Shown piece after piece: positions 28,676 through 37,882 of a DNA stretch of 64,000 nucleotides (position 1 is its first letter; each line of letters begins with the position of its first letter). The notes below the pieces were generated by a model. That model had not been told where the DNA came from. It searched no databases and was given only the letters and a program-made list of their open reading frames with translations. A program made the translations under genes and the position numbers. The stretch lies in the NCBI RefSeq assembly GCF_900129615.1, contig NZ_FQWI01000010.1:1-64000 (forward strand), written 5' to 3'. This stretch comes from Pectobacterium carotovorum. Its GTDB lineage: Bacteria; Pseudomonadota; Gammaproteobacteria; Enterobacterales; Enterobacteriaceae.

Positions 28676-28725
28676 ACCCATTATTTTCCATGAACGACCC
28701 TTTTCAAGAGAGGACGATACAGTGA

Positions 28726-29910
<1,185 letters not shown>

Positions 29911-29952
29911 TTGCACCACCGTCAGGAACAGAATAAAGGAGGCTGTACAGCG

Positions 29953-30795
29953 ATGAATTCATCACTGGAACTGCTGGAAGAACACCGTATGTTTGGCGGC
30001 TGGCAACAGCGCTACCGCCATGTGTCAGAAACGCTGAACACCACCATGACGTTCAGCATTTATCTGCCACCGACACAGGATGACACGCCGCCGCCCGTGC
30101 TTTACTGGCTGTCTGGGTTAACCTGCAATGACGAAAATTTTACGACAAAAGCCGGCGCGCAGCGCGTTGCCTCCGAGCTGGGTCTGGTGCTGGTCATGCC
30201 AGACACCAGCCCGCGCGGCGATGGCGTAGCGGACGATGCAGGGTACGATCTGGGTCAGGGCGCGGGATTCTACGTGAATGCCACGCAGGCACCTTGGTCG
30301 GCACACTACCGGATGTATGACTACATCAGCAGCGAATTACCCGCGCTGATCCAGCAACATTTTAACGTGAATAGCCGTCAGTCCATCAGTGGGCATTCGA
30401 TGGGCGGGCACGGCGCGCTGATGCTGGCGCTACGCAACCCGGACCAATTCCTGTCTGCGTCGGCGTTCGCACCGATCGTTAACCCAAGCCAGGTTCCGTG
30501 GGGGCGCAAGGCGCTTACCGCCTACCTCGGCGAGGATGAAACACAGTGGTTGCAGTATGACAGCTGCCATTTGCTGGCGAATAGCCAGAAGAAGCTGCCT
30601 ATGCTGGTTGATCAGGGCGATTGCGATCAATTCCTCCCCGACCAGCTGCAACCGGCGAAACTGGAAGCGCTGGCAAGCCAGTATGACTGGCCGCTGACGC
30701 TGCGGACACAGTCTGGCTATGACCACAGCTATTTCTTCATTGCTAGCTTCATCGAAGATCACCTGCGTTTCCACGCCCACTATTTGTACGCATAA
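29953..30795 (+). CDS. fghA: S-formylglutathione hydrolase
   Basis: It hydrolyses S-formylglutathione to formate and glutathione, the second step after AdhC. A 280-residue alpha/beta hydrolase of the esterase D family (E. coli FrmB and YeiG about 277). Nucleophile S149 in GHSMGGHG; probable acid in DQGDCDQFL near 225; histidine H258 in GYDHSYFF. The oxyanion-region motif [10 protein letters not shown] is near 54-63. The ATG at 29953 has AAAGGAGG upstream; the frame opens at a TTG directly after the adhC stop. In E. coli, yeiG lies beside folE, so this may be the positional equivalent of yeiG. Confidence 0.95.
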   Translation: MNSSLELLEEHRMFGGWQQRYRHVSETLNTTMTFSIYLPPTQDDTPPPVLYWLSGLTCNDENFTTKAGAQRVASELGLVLVMPDTSPRGDGVADDAGYDLGQGAGFYVNATQAPWSAHYRMYDYISSELPALIQQHFNVNSRQSISGHSMGGHGALMLALRNPDQFLSASAFAPIVNPSQVPWGRKALTAYLGEDETQWLQYDSCHLLANSQKKLPMLVDQGDCDQFLPDQLQPAKLEALASQYDWPLTLRTQSGYDHSYFFIASFIEDHLRFHAHYLYA

Positions 30796-30853
30796 ATAGT
30801 TGTATGCATCATCGCGATACGAATAATGGGCTATGCTCATCTAGCTGATAACC

Positions 30854-30886
30854 GCACTCGGGAGATGTCTCCCGAGTGCTATTTTC
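30854..30886 (+). terminator. Terminator of adhC-fghA
   Basis: GCACTCGGGAGA (30854-30865) and TCTCCCGAGTGC (30868-30879) are perfect 12-bp complements separated by two bases, followed by TATTTT. Confidence 0.82.
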
Positions 30887-30976
30887 ACGTCTCTGTTACA
30901 GCAAATCTCAGTAAAACAATCACACACCTGCACCGTGCTGAATAACGGAACCAAGACAAACAAAAAGGAAATCTTG

Positions 30977-31621
30977 ATGATACACGTTCATCACCTCGAA
31001 AAATCCCGCTCAACCCGCGCGACCTGGCTACTGGAAGAACTGGGCATTGACTATGAAATCATTCGCTACGCCCGTGACCCAAAAACGTTTAGCGCCCCGG
31101 CGTCACTCAAACAAATCCACCCGCTAGGGAAATCGCCGGTGATTACCGATGGCGAACTGACGATTGCCGAATCCGGAGCCATTGTGGAATACCTGATTGA
31201 AACTTACGGCAACGGCAGGCTCCGTCCACAGAGCGGGCAAGCCCTGCTGGATTATCGCTTCTGGCTGCATTTTGCCGAAGGTTCCCTCATGCCGCTGCTG
31301 GTGATGCGTTTAGTATTGGCGAAAACAGAATCCGCACCGATGCCGTTTTTCATCCGCCCTATCGCGCGCAAAATTGTGCAAAGTATCGAGCAGGCCTTTA
31401 TTGTGCCGCGGCTGACGACGCAACTTCAGTTCATCGAACAGCATTTAACTAAACAAGATTGGTTTGCGGGAGAGTCGCTCAGCGGTGCCGATATCCAAAT
31501 GGCAGTCCCGCTGGTGTTGGCGAAAACGCGTCTGGATTTCAACCGTTACCCGCATATCCAGCAATACATTGAGCGGATAGAAAGCCAGCCAGCTTTTCAA
31601 CGAGCTATTGCTCAGGATTAA
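30977..31621 (+). CDS. Glutathione S-transferase family protein
   Basis: A 214-residue GST with an N-terminal thioredoxin-like domain (MIHVHHLEKSRSTRATWLLEELG; PLGKSPVITDGELTIAESGAIVEYL at about 50-75 holds the cis-Pro and the glutathione-binding Glu-Ser pair) and a helical C-terminal domain (from about 90). It is not the GstB type seen at 18754; it resembles the fungal/bacterial Gtt1-like branch. I chose the ATG at 30977 with AAAGGAA upstream; the longer frame from 30935 adds a polar segment with no counterpart. It follows the fghA terminator, so it is probably a separate unit. The substrate is unknown. Confidence 0.88.
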   Translation: MIHVHHLEKSRSTRATWLLEELGIDYEIIRYARDPKTFSAPASLKQIHPLGKSPVITDGELTIAESGAIVEYLIETYGNGRLRPQSGQALLDYRFWLHFAEGSLMPLLVMRLVLAKTESAPMPFFIRPIARKIVQSIEQAFIVPRLTTQLQFIEQHLTKQDWFAGESLSGADIQMAVPLVLAKTRLDFNRYPHIQQYIERIESQPAFQRAIAQD

Positions 31622-31859
31622 CGGTGCGATCGGAATATCCCCTCATCGACGACAAACAAAGCGGGTCGATGGGCGACAGAGCAAGAATTCTGTGAGCGTT
31701 TACTGATTATTCATGATCTAATAAAGATATGCTGCTGTTTAACCCCGATATATTTCGAGCTATAACGCTGTTCTTCAGGTTATAACACAATATGGCTAGA
31801 AGGCTCGAAAGGTGGTATATCGTCAGGATGCGGTATTGATACGTTGGGAGTGATTAATT
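31622..31859. other. Spacer before the KTSC gene
   Basis: 238 bp with a 7-bp inverted repeat, CATCGAC/GTCGATG, near 31645-31672, just after the GST stop. It could be a weak terminator but has no T-tract. Nothing else is recognised. Confidence 0.3.
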
Positions 31860-32072
31860 TTGCAGAGAAAACGAGTTTCATCAACAGAGTTGTTTTCAGT
31901 CGGGTACGATGCAGAAAAAAGCCAGTTGGAAGTCGAACTGCTGAATGGGAGCATCTATCTCTATAGCGGCGTCGCACGCATGATTTATGAAGAGCTGATG
32001 GCAAGCAAGACGAAGTACCGTTACTACGCCAACTTTATCAAAAATTCATTCCCCTACGAGAAAACGCAGTAG
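31860..32072 (+). CDS. KTSC-domain protein, TTG start
   Basis: A 70-residue protein that is almost entirely a KTSC domain, named for its occurrence at the C-terminus of some lysyl-tRNA synthetases. The pattern VSSTELFSVGYDAEKSQLEVELLNGSIYLYSGV...YYANFIKNSFPY fits the family consensus. KTSC domains are thought to bind nucleic acid or support RNA metabolism; the role of the free-standing form is unknown. No upstream in-frame ATG exists and the frame opens at TTG (31860-31862), preceded by TTGGGAG at suitable distance. A TTG start is therefore likely. Confidence 0.75.
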   Translation: MQRKRVSSTELFSVGYDAEKSQLEVELLNGSIYLYSGVARMIYEELMASKTKYRYYANFIKNSFPYEKTQ

Positions 32073-32114
32073 TTTTTAAAGATAAAGCATGGTTTTTTAG
32101 AGATAAAGTCTTTG

Positions 32115-32146
32115 GGGCGGAGAATCCTCTCCGCCCTCCTCTTTCT
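32115..32146. terminator. Shared terminator of the KTSC gene and hcxA
   Basis: GGGCGGAGA (32115-32123) pairs with TCTCCGCCC (32128-32136) across ATCC. A pyrimidine run TCCTCTTTCT follows on the plus strand. It lies between two convergent genes. Confidence 0.6.
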
Positions 32147-32152
32147 ACCCGG

Positions 32153-33241
32153 TTATTCCCCAGTAGACTCAACGGTGTTAAACGCGGCCAGCAAGACCTC
32201 TTCATTGAGCGTCAACGGCAGATAATGAATGGATTCACCCGCCTGCAACGTGCGAACAATAACGGCCTGAATCGCAGCGCGATCGTGAATATCCACATCC
32301 AGCGCAGCCAGCGAGGTCGGCAAACCAAACGCCTTAAACGCCTCCTTCAACTGGAGCAATGTGTCGTTATCGCCCAGTAACGCACTTTGTACCAGAATGC
32401 CATAAGCCACTTTGGTGCCGTGCAGGAAGCGTTCGGTTTGAGGCAACACCGTTAAACCGTTATGAACCGCATGCGCCGCCGCCACGCGGGTGTAGCGCTC
32501 ACCCAACCCGCCAACCATGCCGCCTCCGGCAATGATCGCATCCACGACATCCAGAAAATCCTGCGTCAGTTCACCACGCTCGACGGCTTCCAGCGCCGCT
32601 GCACTTTGTTGCAGCAATACATTGCGGATATCCAGCGCGGCCTGTAAGCCCAGCCGAACTGAAAGTGGCAGCGTTTCCGGCTGAGGACTGAGAACGACGG
32701 CTTCATACCACTTCGCCAGCGTATCACCGACGCCAGCCAGCAGATATTCCACCGGTGCCGCCAGCATAATCCGTGGTTCCACCAGCACCAGATGGTTAGC
32801 ATCAGTGAAAATCTCGAAGCGCAGCGCCTGCCCGGCATCGTTATACCACACGGACAGCGGTGTCCAGGCCGCACAGGTCGCTGCAATAGTCGGAATCGCC
32901 ACCAGCGGCACACCGATATGACGCGCGGCAACCTTCGCGGTATCCAACACCGCTCCGCCGCCGACGCCAATGACGACCTGACACTCATCGCCCGCCTGCG
33001 CCACCAGTTTTGCCACTTCCCCTTCGCTACAATGCGCGCCAAACTGAACGCGGCGGGCTGAAGGTGCATCAAATTCTGCCGGTAAATACGGTCGAGCCGC
33101 AGCAATCGCCCGCTCACCATAGATCCACAGCGCGTTTTTCAGCACGTCCGGCGGATAAAACTCCAGCAGCTTATCGATAGCGCCGGGGAAAGAGAAATAG
33201 TTGGCAGGGCCAACCTGTACGCGGACTGTCGTTGTGTGCAT
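32153..33241 (-). CDS. hcxA: Iron-containing alcohol dehydrogenase family, hydroxycarboxylate dehydrogenase HcxA-like
   Basis: A 362-residue GldA-like dehydrogenase, the length of E. coli HcxA (YbdH), which reduces alpha-keto acids such as 2-oxobutyrate with NADPH. Shared blocks include GPANYFSFPG, VIGVGGGAVLDTAKVAARHIGVPLV (nucleotide binding, near 93-117), TIAATCAAWTPLSVWYNDAGQALRFEIF and the metal-site segment AAAHAVHNGLTVLPQTERFLHGTKVAYGILVQ. The ATG at 33241 follows GAGGAA; 12 more codons are open upstream. In E. coli ybdH is elsewhere. Here it is divergent from the sugar-type ABC genes across 266 bp. Confidence 0.88.
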   Translation of the reverse strand: MHTTTVRVQVGPANYFSFPGAIDKLLEFYPPDVLKNALWIYGERAIAAARPYLPAEFDAPSARRVQFGAHCSEGEVAKLVAQAGDECQVVIGVGGGAVLDTAKVAARHIGVPLVAIPTIAATCAAWTPLSVWYNDAGQALRFEIFTDANHLVLVEPRIMLAAPVEYLLAGVGDTLAKWYEAVVLSPQPETLPLSVRLGLQAALDIRNVLLQQSAAALEAVERGELTQDFLDVVDAIIAGGGMVGGLGERYTRVAAAHAVHNGLTVLPQTERFLHGTKVAYGILVQSALLGDNDTLLQLKEAFKAFGLPTSLAALDVDIHDRAAIQAVIVRTLQAGESIHYLPLTLNEEVLLAAFNTVESTGE

Positions 33242-33507
33242 GTTTGAATCTTCCTCGCCGTGCCTTCTCTTGAGCACGGCTCTTATCTTATGTTTGTCTG
33301 ACAGCCGAATCTGCTGCGCTACCCTATTGATAAAACCATCTTATTCACTTGCCTGCACCAGCTTAAGAACTTTTTTATTTAATTTATGCCTTTTCGTTCA
33401 TAGCCAATAACTCTCAAACACTTGAAGCTGTATTAAATTCTCTGGGATATGTGCTACCTTTCTTTTCCGTTATTTCATGACCTTGACCGCCAAGAGCGTT
33501 ACCGACC

Positions 33508-35019
33508 ATGATTCCTACCTCCCAAAGCCGACTGGAAATGCACAACATTTCCATCTCCTTTTCTGGTTTCCACGCCCTCAAGCAGGTTAATTTCACACTG
33601 GAAGGTGGTTCGATTCATGCCCTGACTGGCGCAAACGGCGCGGGTAAATCCACGCTCATGACGATCTTATCAGGCGCTTACGATCACTATCAGGGCGACA
33701 TTCTGATTAATGGTAAGCAGGTCGACGTCCATTCACCGCGTGATGCCAAGCGATACGGCATTCATCTGGTGCAGCAGGAAGTCGATGTCGCACTGGTCCC
33801 CACGCTGTCCGTGGCGGAAAACATTATGCTGGATACGCTGGCGCAGGACGGACATCTGCTGAGTTGGCCGCAGATCTATCGTCAGGCGCAGGCGCTGCTT
33901 GACCAGCTTGGCGTTCACCTCAATGTTCGCCAACGATTGGATACCTGCTCGCTCGCGGAGAAACAGCAAATTCTGCTCGCCCGCGCGTTATCCCACGAAT
34001 GTCGCTTCCTGATTTTAGATGAACCCACCGCCCCGTTGGATCAGGCGGAAAGCGCGCGCCTCTTCGAGGTAGTACGCCGTTTACAGGCCGATGGTATCGG
34101 GATCGTATTTATTTCCCACCGTATTCATGAGTTGAGCGAAATCTGCGATACGTTGACCGTCCTGCGTGACGGCGAGTTTGTCAGCAGCGGTGCGATGCAG
34201 GGGCTCAGCGGCGAAGAGATTGTAGAGAGAATGCTGGGGCATCGGCTCGACGATATCTTCCCGCCACGCCGAACGACACCTTCCGCAGAGACGCTGCTTC
34301 AGGTGACCGGTTTACACGACGAAACGCTGCTGCACAATATTTCTCTCACGCTGCGCAAAGGGGAAATTCTGGGCATTGCCGGGCTGGCGGGCGCGGGGAA
34401 AACCGAGCTGTGTAAAGCGCTGTTCGGCGCAGAACCCTGCCAGATCGCACAGGGTGAATATCGTGGTAAACCCTGGCGACCGCATTCACCGCACCAGTCC
34501 GTCGAACAGGGTCTGGCGCTGGTTCCTGAAGAGCGGCGCAAAGAAGGCATTTTTATTGATGAATCCGTCACCATGAATCTCAGTATCACCGCCACCGATA
34601 GCTTTTCCCGCTGGGGCCTGTTCAGCCGTCGCAAGGCATTGGGCTGGGCAAAACAGATCGTTGAGCGGCTGGCGGTTCGCACCACCGGTCCGGCGCAAAA
34701 GCTGGCACGTCTGTCGGGCGGGAATCAGCAGAAAGTCGCTATCGGCAAGTGGCTACGCAGTGAAGCACAGGTTTTGATTTTTGACGAACCCACCAAAGGC
34801 GTGGATATCAAGGCCAAACAGGACTTGTTCACCCTGATTGACGGCCTCGCCCGTCAGGGCAAAGGCATTATTTATGCGTCGGGCGAGTTCTCTGAACTGG
34901 TCGGGCTCTGCGATCGCATCTGCGTGCTATGGGATGGCCGCATTGTCGCAGAGTTAAATGCCGCTGAGATTGACGAAGAAACCCTACTTTTATACTCAAC
35001 TGGAGGAACTCCCGCGTGA
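33508..35019 (+). CDS. Sugar-type ABC transporter ATP-binding protein (RbsA/MglA family)
   Basis: A 503-residue protein with two fused ATPase domains, as in importers of ribose, galactose, xylose or AI-2. Domain 1 has Walker A GANGAGKST (about 42-50), a variant signature SLAEKQQILLARAL and Walker B FLILDEPTAPLD. Domain 2 (from about 258) has GLAGAGKT, signature LSGGNQQKVAIGKWL and LIFDEPTKGVD. The permease gene overlaps its stop by four bases. No periplasmic binding-protein gene is adjacent on either side, which is unusual for this family. The substrate is unknown. Confidence 0.93.
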   Translation: MIPTSQSRLEMHNISISFSGFHALKQVNFTLEGGSIHALTGANGAGKSTLMTILSGAYDHYQGDILINGKQVDVHSPRDAKRYGIHLVQQEVDVALVPTLSVAENIMLDTLAQDGHLLSWPQIYRQAQALLDQLGVHLNVRQRLDTCSLAEKQQILLARALSHECRFLILDEPTAPLDQAESARLFEVVRRLQADGIGIVFISHRIHELSEICDTLTVLRDGEFVSSGAMQGLSGEEIVERMLGHRLDDIFPPRRTTPSAETLLQVTGLHDETLLHNISLTLRKGEILGIAGLAGAGKTELCKALFGAEPCQIAQGEYRGKPWRPHSPHQSVEQGLALVPEERRKEGIFIDESVTMNLSITATDSFSRWGLFSRRKALGWAKQIVERLAVRTTGPAQKLARLSGGNQQKVAIGKWLRSEAQVLIFDEPTKGVDIKAKQDLFTLIDGLARQGKGIIYASGEFSELVGLCDRICVLWDGRIVAELNAAEIDEETLLLYSTGGTPA

Positions 35020-36011
35020 GTCACCCACTTTCATCTAACGGGGCGCTCCCCTTCCGTCACCACGTTTTCGAGTTTCTCTATAAGTGGGGCATGCTGATCA
35101 CGGTTGTTGCGCTGATTGCCCTCTTCGGGCTGGCGTCGGACAACTTTCTCGATCCGTATAACATCATCAATATTCTGCGTTCTATCGCCATCGTTACGGT
35201 GATTGCCATTGGCGTCTCCATTTCGCTGTCCGTGGGTGGATTCGACCTTTCCGTGGGATCGACGGCCTCGCTGGCTAATGCGCTGGTTATCTCGCTTTTC
35301 GTCTGGCATGGATTTGGCACCACAGGCGCGATTGTCCTGACGCTGCTGCTGTGTACGCTGGTCGGGCTATTCAACGCCTTCCTCATCGTCGTGCTGAAGA
35401 TTCCCGATATGCTGGCGACGCTCGCCAGTTTGTTCGTCATTCAGGGCGTGGCGATGACCTACAGCTACGGCGGTTCCATCACGCAGAACATGGTGCTGCC
35501 GAGTGGGGAAATGGCGGAAGGCATCATTCCTGAATTCTTTGCCACGCTGGGCCAGGTGCCGGTAATTGTTGTCATCATGCTGGCGGTTACGTTACTGGTG
35601 CAACTGTATCTGTCTCTCACCAAGCACGGCCGCCGGATGTACGCCATCGGCGGCAACCCGGAAGCCGCGCGGCTGGCGGGCATTCGCACGGCGCGTTATC
35701 GGGTACAGGCGTATGTGTTTTCTTCACTACTCGCGGCGCTGGGCGGTATCTTACTGGCATCACGCATTGGCTCTTCGCAGGTCAATGCTGGGGGCGGCTA
35801 TTTGATGGATGCCGTTGCCGCAGCCTACATCGGTTTCTCGCTGGCGGGATCCGGCAAGCCGAACGCGTTGGGTACGCTACTCGGTGCCGTTATTCTTGGC
35901 GTCTTGCAGAATGGACTGGTGATGCTCTCCGTGCCTTATTACGCGATGGATATCATCAAAGGTCTGGTGCTGGCACTCGCGCTAGCCATGACGTATATCC
36001 AGAAGCGCTAA
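35016..36011 (+). CDS. Sugar-type ABC transporter permease (RbsC family)
   Basis: A 331-residue inner-membrane permease of the ribose/xylose/AI-2 class, about nine helices. Family landmarks are visible: SISLSVGGFDLSVGSTASLAN near 66-86, TKHGRRMYAIGGNPEAARLAGI near 200-222 (cytoplasmic loop contacting the ATPase), and ASRIGSSQVNAGGGYLMDAVAAAYIGF near 248-274. It starts inside the ATPase stop (GTGAG at 35016, a GTG start), so the two are coupled. It is the last gene of a two-gene operon. Confidence 0.92.
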   Translation: MSHPLSSNGALPFRHHVFEFLYKWGMLITVVALIALFGLASDNFLDPYNIINILRSIAIVTVIAIGVSISLSVGGFDLSVGSTASLANALVISLFVWHGFGTTGAIVLTLLLCTLVGLFNAFLIVVLKIPDMLATLASLFVIQGVAMTYSYGGSITQNMVLPSGEMAEGIIPEFFATLGQVPVIVVIMLAVTLLVQLYLSLTKHGRRMYAIGGNPEAARLAGIRTARYRVQAYVFSSLLAALGGILLASRIGSSQVNAGGGYLMDAVAAAYIGFSLAGSGKPNALGTLLGAVILGVLQNGLVMLSVPYYAMDIIKGLVLALALAMTYIQKR

Positions 36012-36430
36012 TAGCTATAGCTTTCAGTAACGTCTCGCTTTCAGTACCTTCTCGCTTCCGCCCCTTCATCCGAATTCGGGGCGGATTCATAATACAGCTC
36101 ACCAATACCTTCTTCATTACGCGGCGTTTTGCCGCCGAAAAATATCACTGCATTCACTCTATTATTTACTTCCGTTATTATTAAGAAATAAATATTCGCT
36201 CATACAATCAAGAGTGGTTCGGAATAATCACAAATAATAACGTTGTCACTTTAGGTCTGACGTGCGCCGCTTTCATTCCCTGCCGATATAGCGAGAGCGA
36301 CAGAGATAATCGACAGGGAAAGATTCGAACCGATGAAACGTTCAATTTTGATAATCAATTAAAATTGATGAATATCATCATTCCTCTGCCGGGCAATATT
36401 CCTTCATACCCGGCGAAATCAAATTACAGC
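36012..36430. other. Gap between convergent ABC permease and 2-hydroxyacid dehydrogenase
   Basis: 419 bp without a gene. TCCGCCCC (36057-36064) and GGGGCGGA (36078-36085) form an 8-bp stem whose loop contains the palindrome CCGAATTCGG; it may end the ABC transcript but lacks a T-run. Near 36392-36414 an arm pair GCCGGG/CCCGGC may serve the opposite strand. The middle is AT-rich. No remnant of a binding-protein gene was recognised. Confidence 0.4.
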
Positions 36431-37396
36431 TTATTTGTATCCGTTCTGCTGAGCATACTCATCAATATTTTCAATCGTCTTTTCCATCAGTAATTGCAGC
36501 GATGAGGCAGAAGTCCAGGAGATATGCGGAGTAATCAGAAGATTAGGCAGGGTTTTCGCCGCGACCATCAATGGATTGTCTTTTGTTGGCGGTTCTTGCG
36601 TCAGGCAGTCTAGCGCAGCACCGGCAATAACGCGCTGCTGCAAAGCCTCTGCAAGCGCACGCTCATCAATCAGCCCGCCTCTGGCGGTGTTAATAATAAA
36701 CGCGGTGGGCTTACACAGTGCGAGCGTCTCCGCATTAATCAGATGCTGCGTGCTCGCATTGAGCGGGCAGTTGAGTGAAATCACATTCGCCAGTCGCAGA
36801 ACGTCTTCAAACGGCAGATACCCAGCGCGACACTGTGCGGCTCCTCGGTGCTCGGCAAAAATCACCTTCATCCCCAGCGCTTGCGCCAGACGTGCGACTT
36901 CCCGCCCAATCGTACCCGCGCCGATGATGCCCAGCGTAGCACCCGCGATGTCCTTGACCGGATGATCAAAATACGCAAATTGCGACTGGCTGGCCCAGCG
37001 ATCGCTCAGTTGATCGCGATACCACGCCATCAGACTGTGCTTTAGCGCAAAAATCATGGCAATCACGTGCTCTGATACGGCTTGCGTCGAGTAGCCCGGT
37101 ACATTTTTGACCGTGATGCCCAGTTCTTTGGCAGCAACAAGATCGATATTGTCCGTTCCCGTTGCCGTTACGGCAATCAGCTTCAACGCAGGCAACGCGG
37201 CCAAGGTGTCTCGCGTTAATAGGGCTTTATTCGTGATGATAACGTGGGTGTCTTTTGCTCGGGCGATAACGTGATCGGGCGAGGTATAGTTATATTCAAT
37301 CCATTCATGGCGGCACTGTGGACGCCTAAAACTCGTCTTTTTCAGGAAAATGGTCTCAGGCAGTGAGCCTTTATCCAAAAAGGTAATTTTTAACAT
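36431..37396 (-). CDS. D-2-hydroxyacid dehydrogenase (NAD-binding)
   Basis: A 321-residue member of the D-isomer-specific 2-hydroxyacid dehydrogenase family (glycerate/hydroxypyruvate reductase type). NAD-binding GIIGAGTIGREVARLAQALGMKV is near 149-171. The catalytic Arg is in INTARGGLIDE near 235, the Glu in QEPP near 266, and the His in LITPHISWTS near 291. I start at the ATG at 37396 (MLKITFLDKG), with AGGG just upstream; the frame runs 23 codons further. The substrate is uncertain. Neighbours give no clear pathway. Confidence 0.88.
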   Translation of the reverse strand: MLKITFLDKGSLPETIFLKKTSFRRPQCRHEWIEYNYTSPDHVIARAKDTHVIITNKALLTRDTLAALPALKLIAVTATGTDNIDLVAAKELGITVKNVPGYSTQAVSEHVIAMIFALKHSLMAWYRDQLSDRWASQSQFAYFDHPVKDIAGATLGIIGAGTIGREVARLAQALGMKVIFAEHRGAAQCRAGYLPFEDVLRLANVISLNCPLNASTQHLINAETLALCKPTAFIINTARGGLIDERALAEALQQRVIAGAALDCLTQEPPTKDNPLMVAAKTLPNLLITPHISWTSASSLQLLMEKTIENIDEYAQQNGYK

Positions 37397-37882
37397 CATC
37401 GTGCCCTGGTTGCTATTCATACACTGATTTCCGCTTGCAGATATCAAGGGCTCCGCAGTCGTCAATCACGACAGGTATTCTCATACAAAAATAATGAATT
37501 AAATTCTCTGTACGACACAAGACAACGAACGTATTAATAACGTTACACTTCCTGCCTCATCGGAAATCCATCACTCCGTAACGTGAAGCGTAGTCAGCAT
37601 TAAAGCAATTAACAATACCTAATATAATGAATTTCATTCATCGACATTGTTAGCGTCAATATTCAGAAATATCACAAAAAAATAAATCAGGCTGCTCATT
37701 GTTATCATGACATCAGCAAAGAGATAACCATAATAACGGGTAACAACTAAGCCCCGTTGTTAATCATAAAGAATACATTCGCGAGAAAAACCGCAGAAGT
37801 GGTGACATGTCGTTGGAGAGAGGAAGCAAGCGAGGGTCGTAATGCCCCGGAGTGAGCTGGCCCATTCCGGGGAGGTGCTATA
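37397..37882. other. Gap upstream of the 2-hydroxyacid dehydrogenase
   Basis: 486 bp, AT-rich on the left, where the dehydrogenase promoter should be. At the right, CCCCGGA (37845-37851) and TCCGGGG (37866-37872) form a 7-bp stem 10 bp past the receptor stop. It may terminate the receptor message, though no T-run follows. No gene was found. Confidence 0.4.

Noticed and set aside
36012-36430. Remnant of a lost sugar-binding protein gene after the ABC permease
   Set aside because: No frame shows signal peptide or periplasmic-binding-protein motifs; the stretch appears to be ordinary AT-rich spacer.
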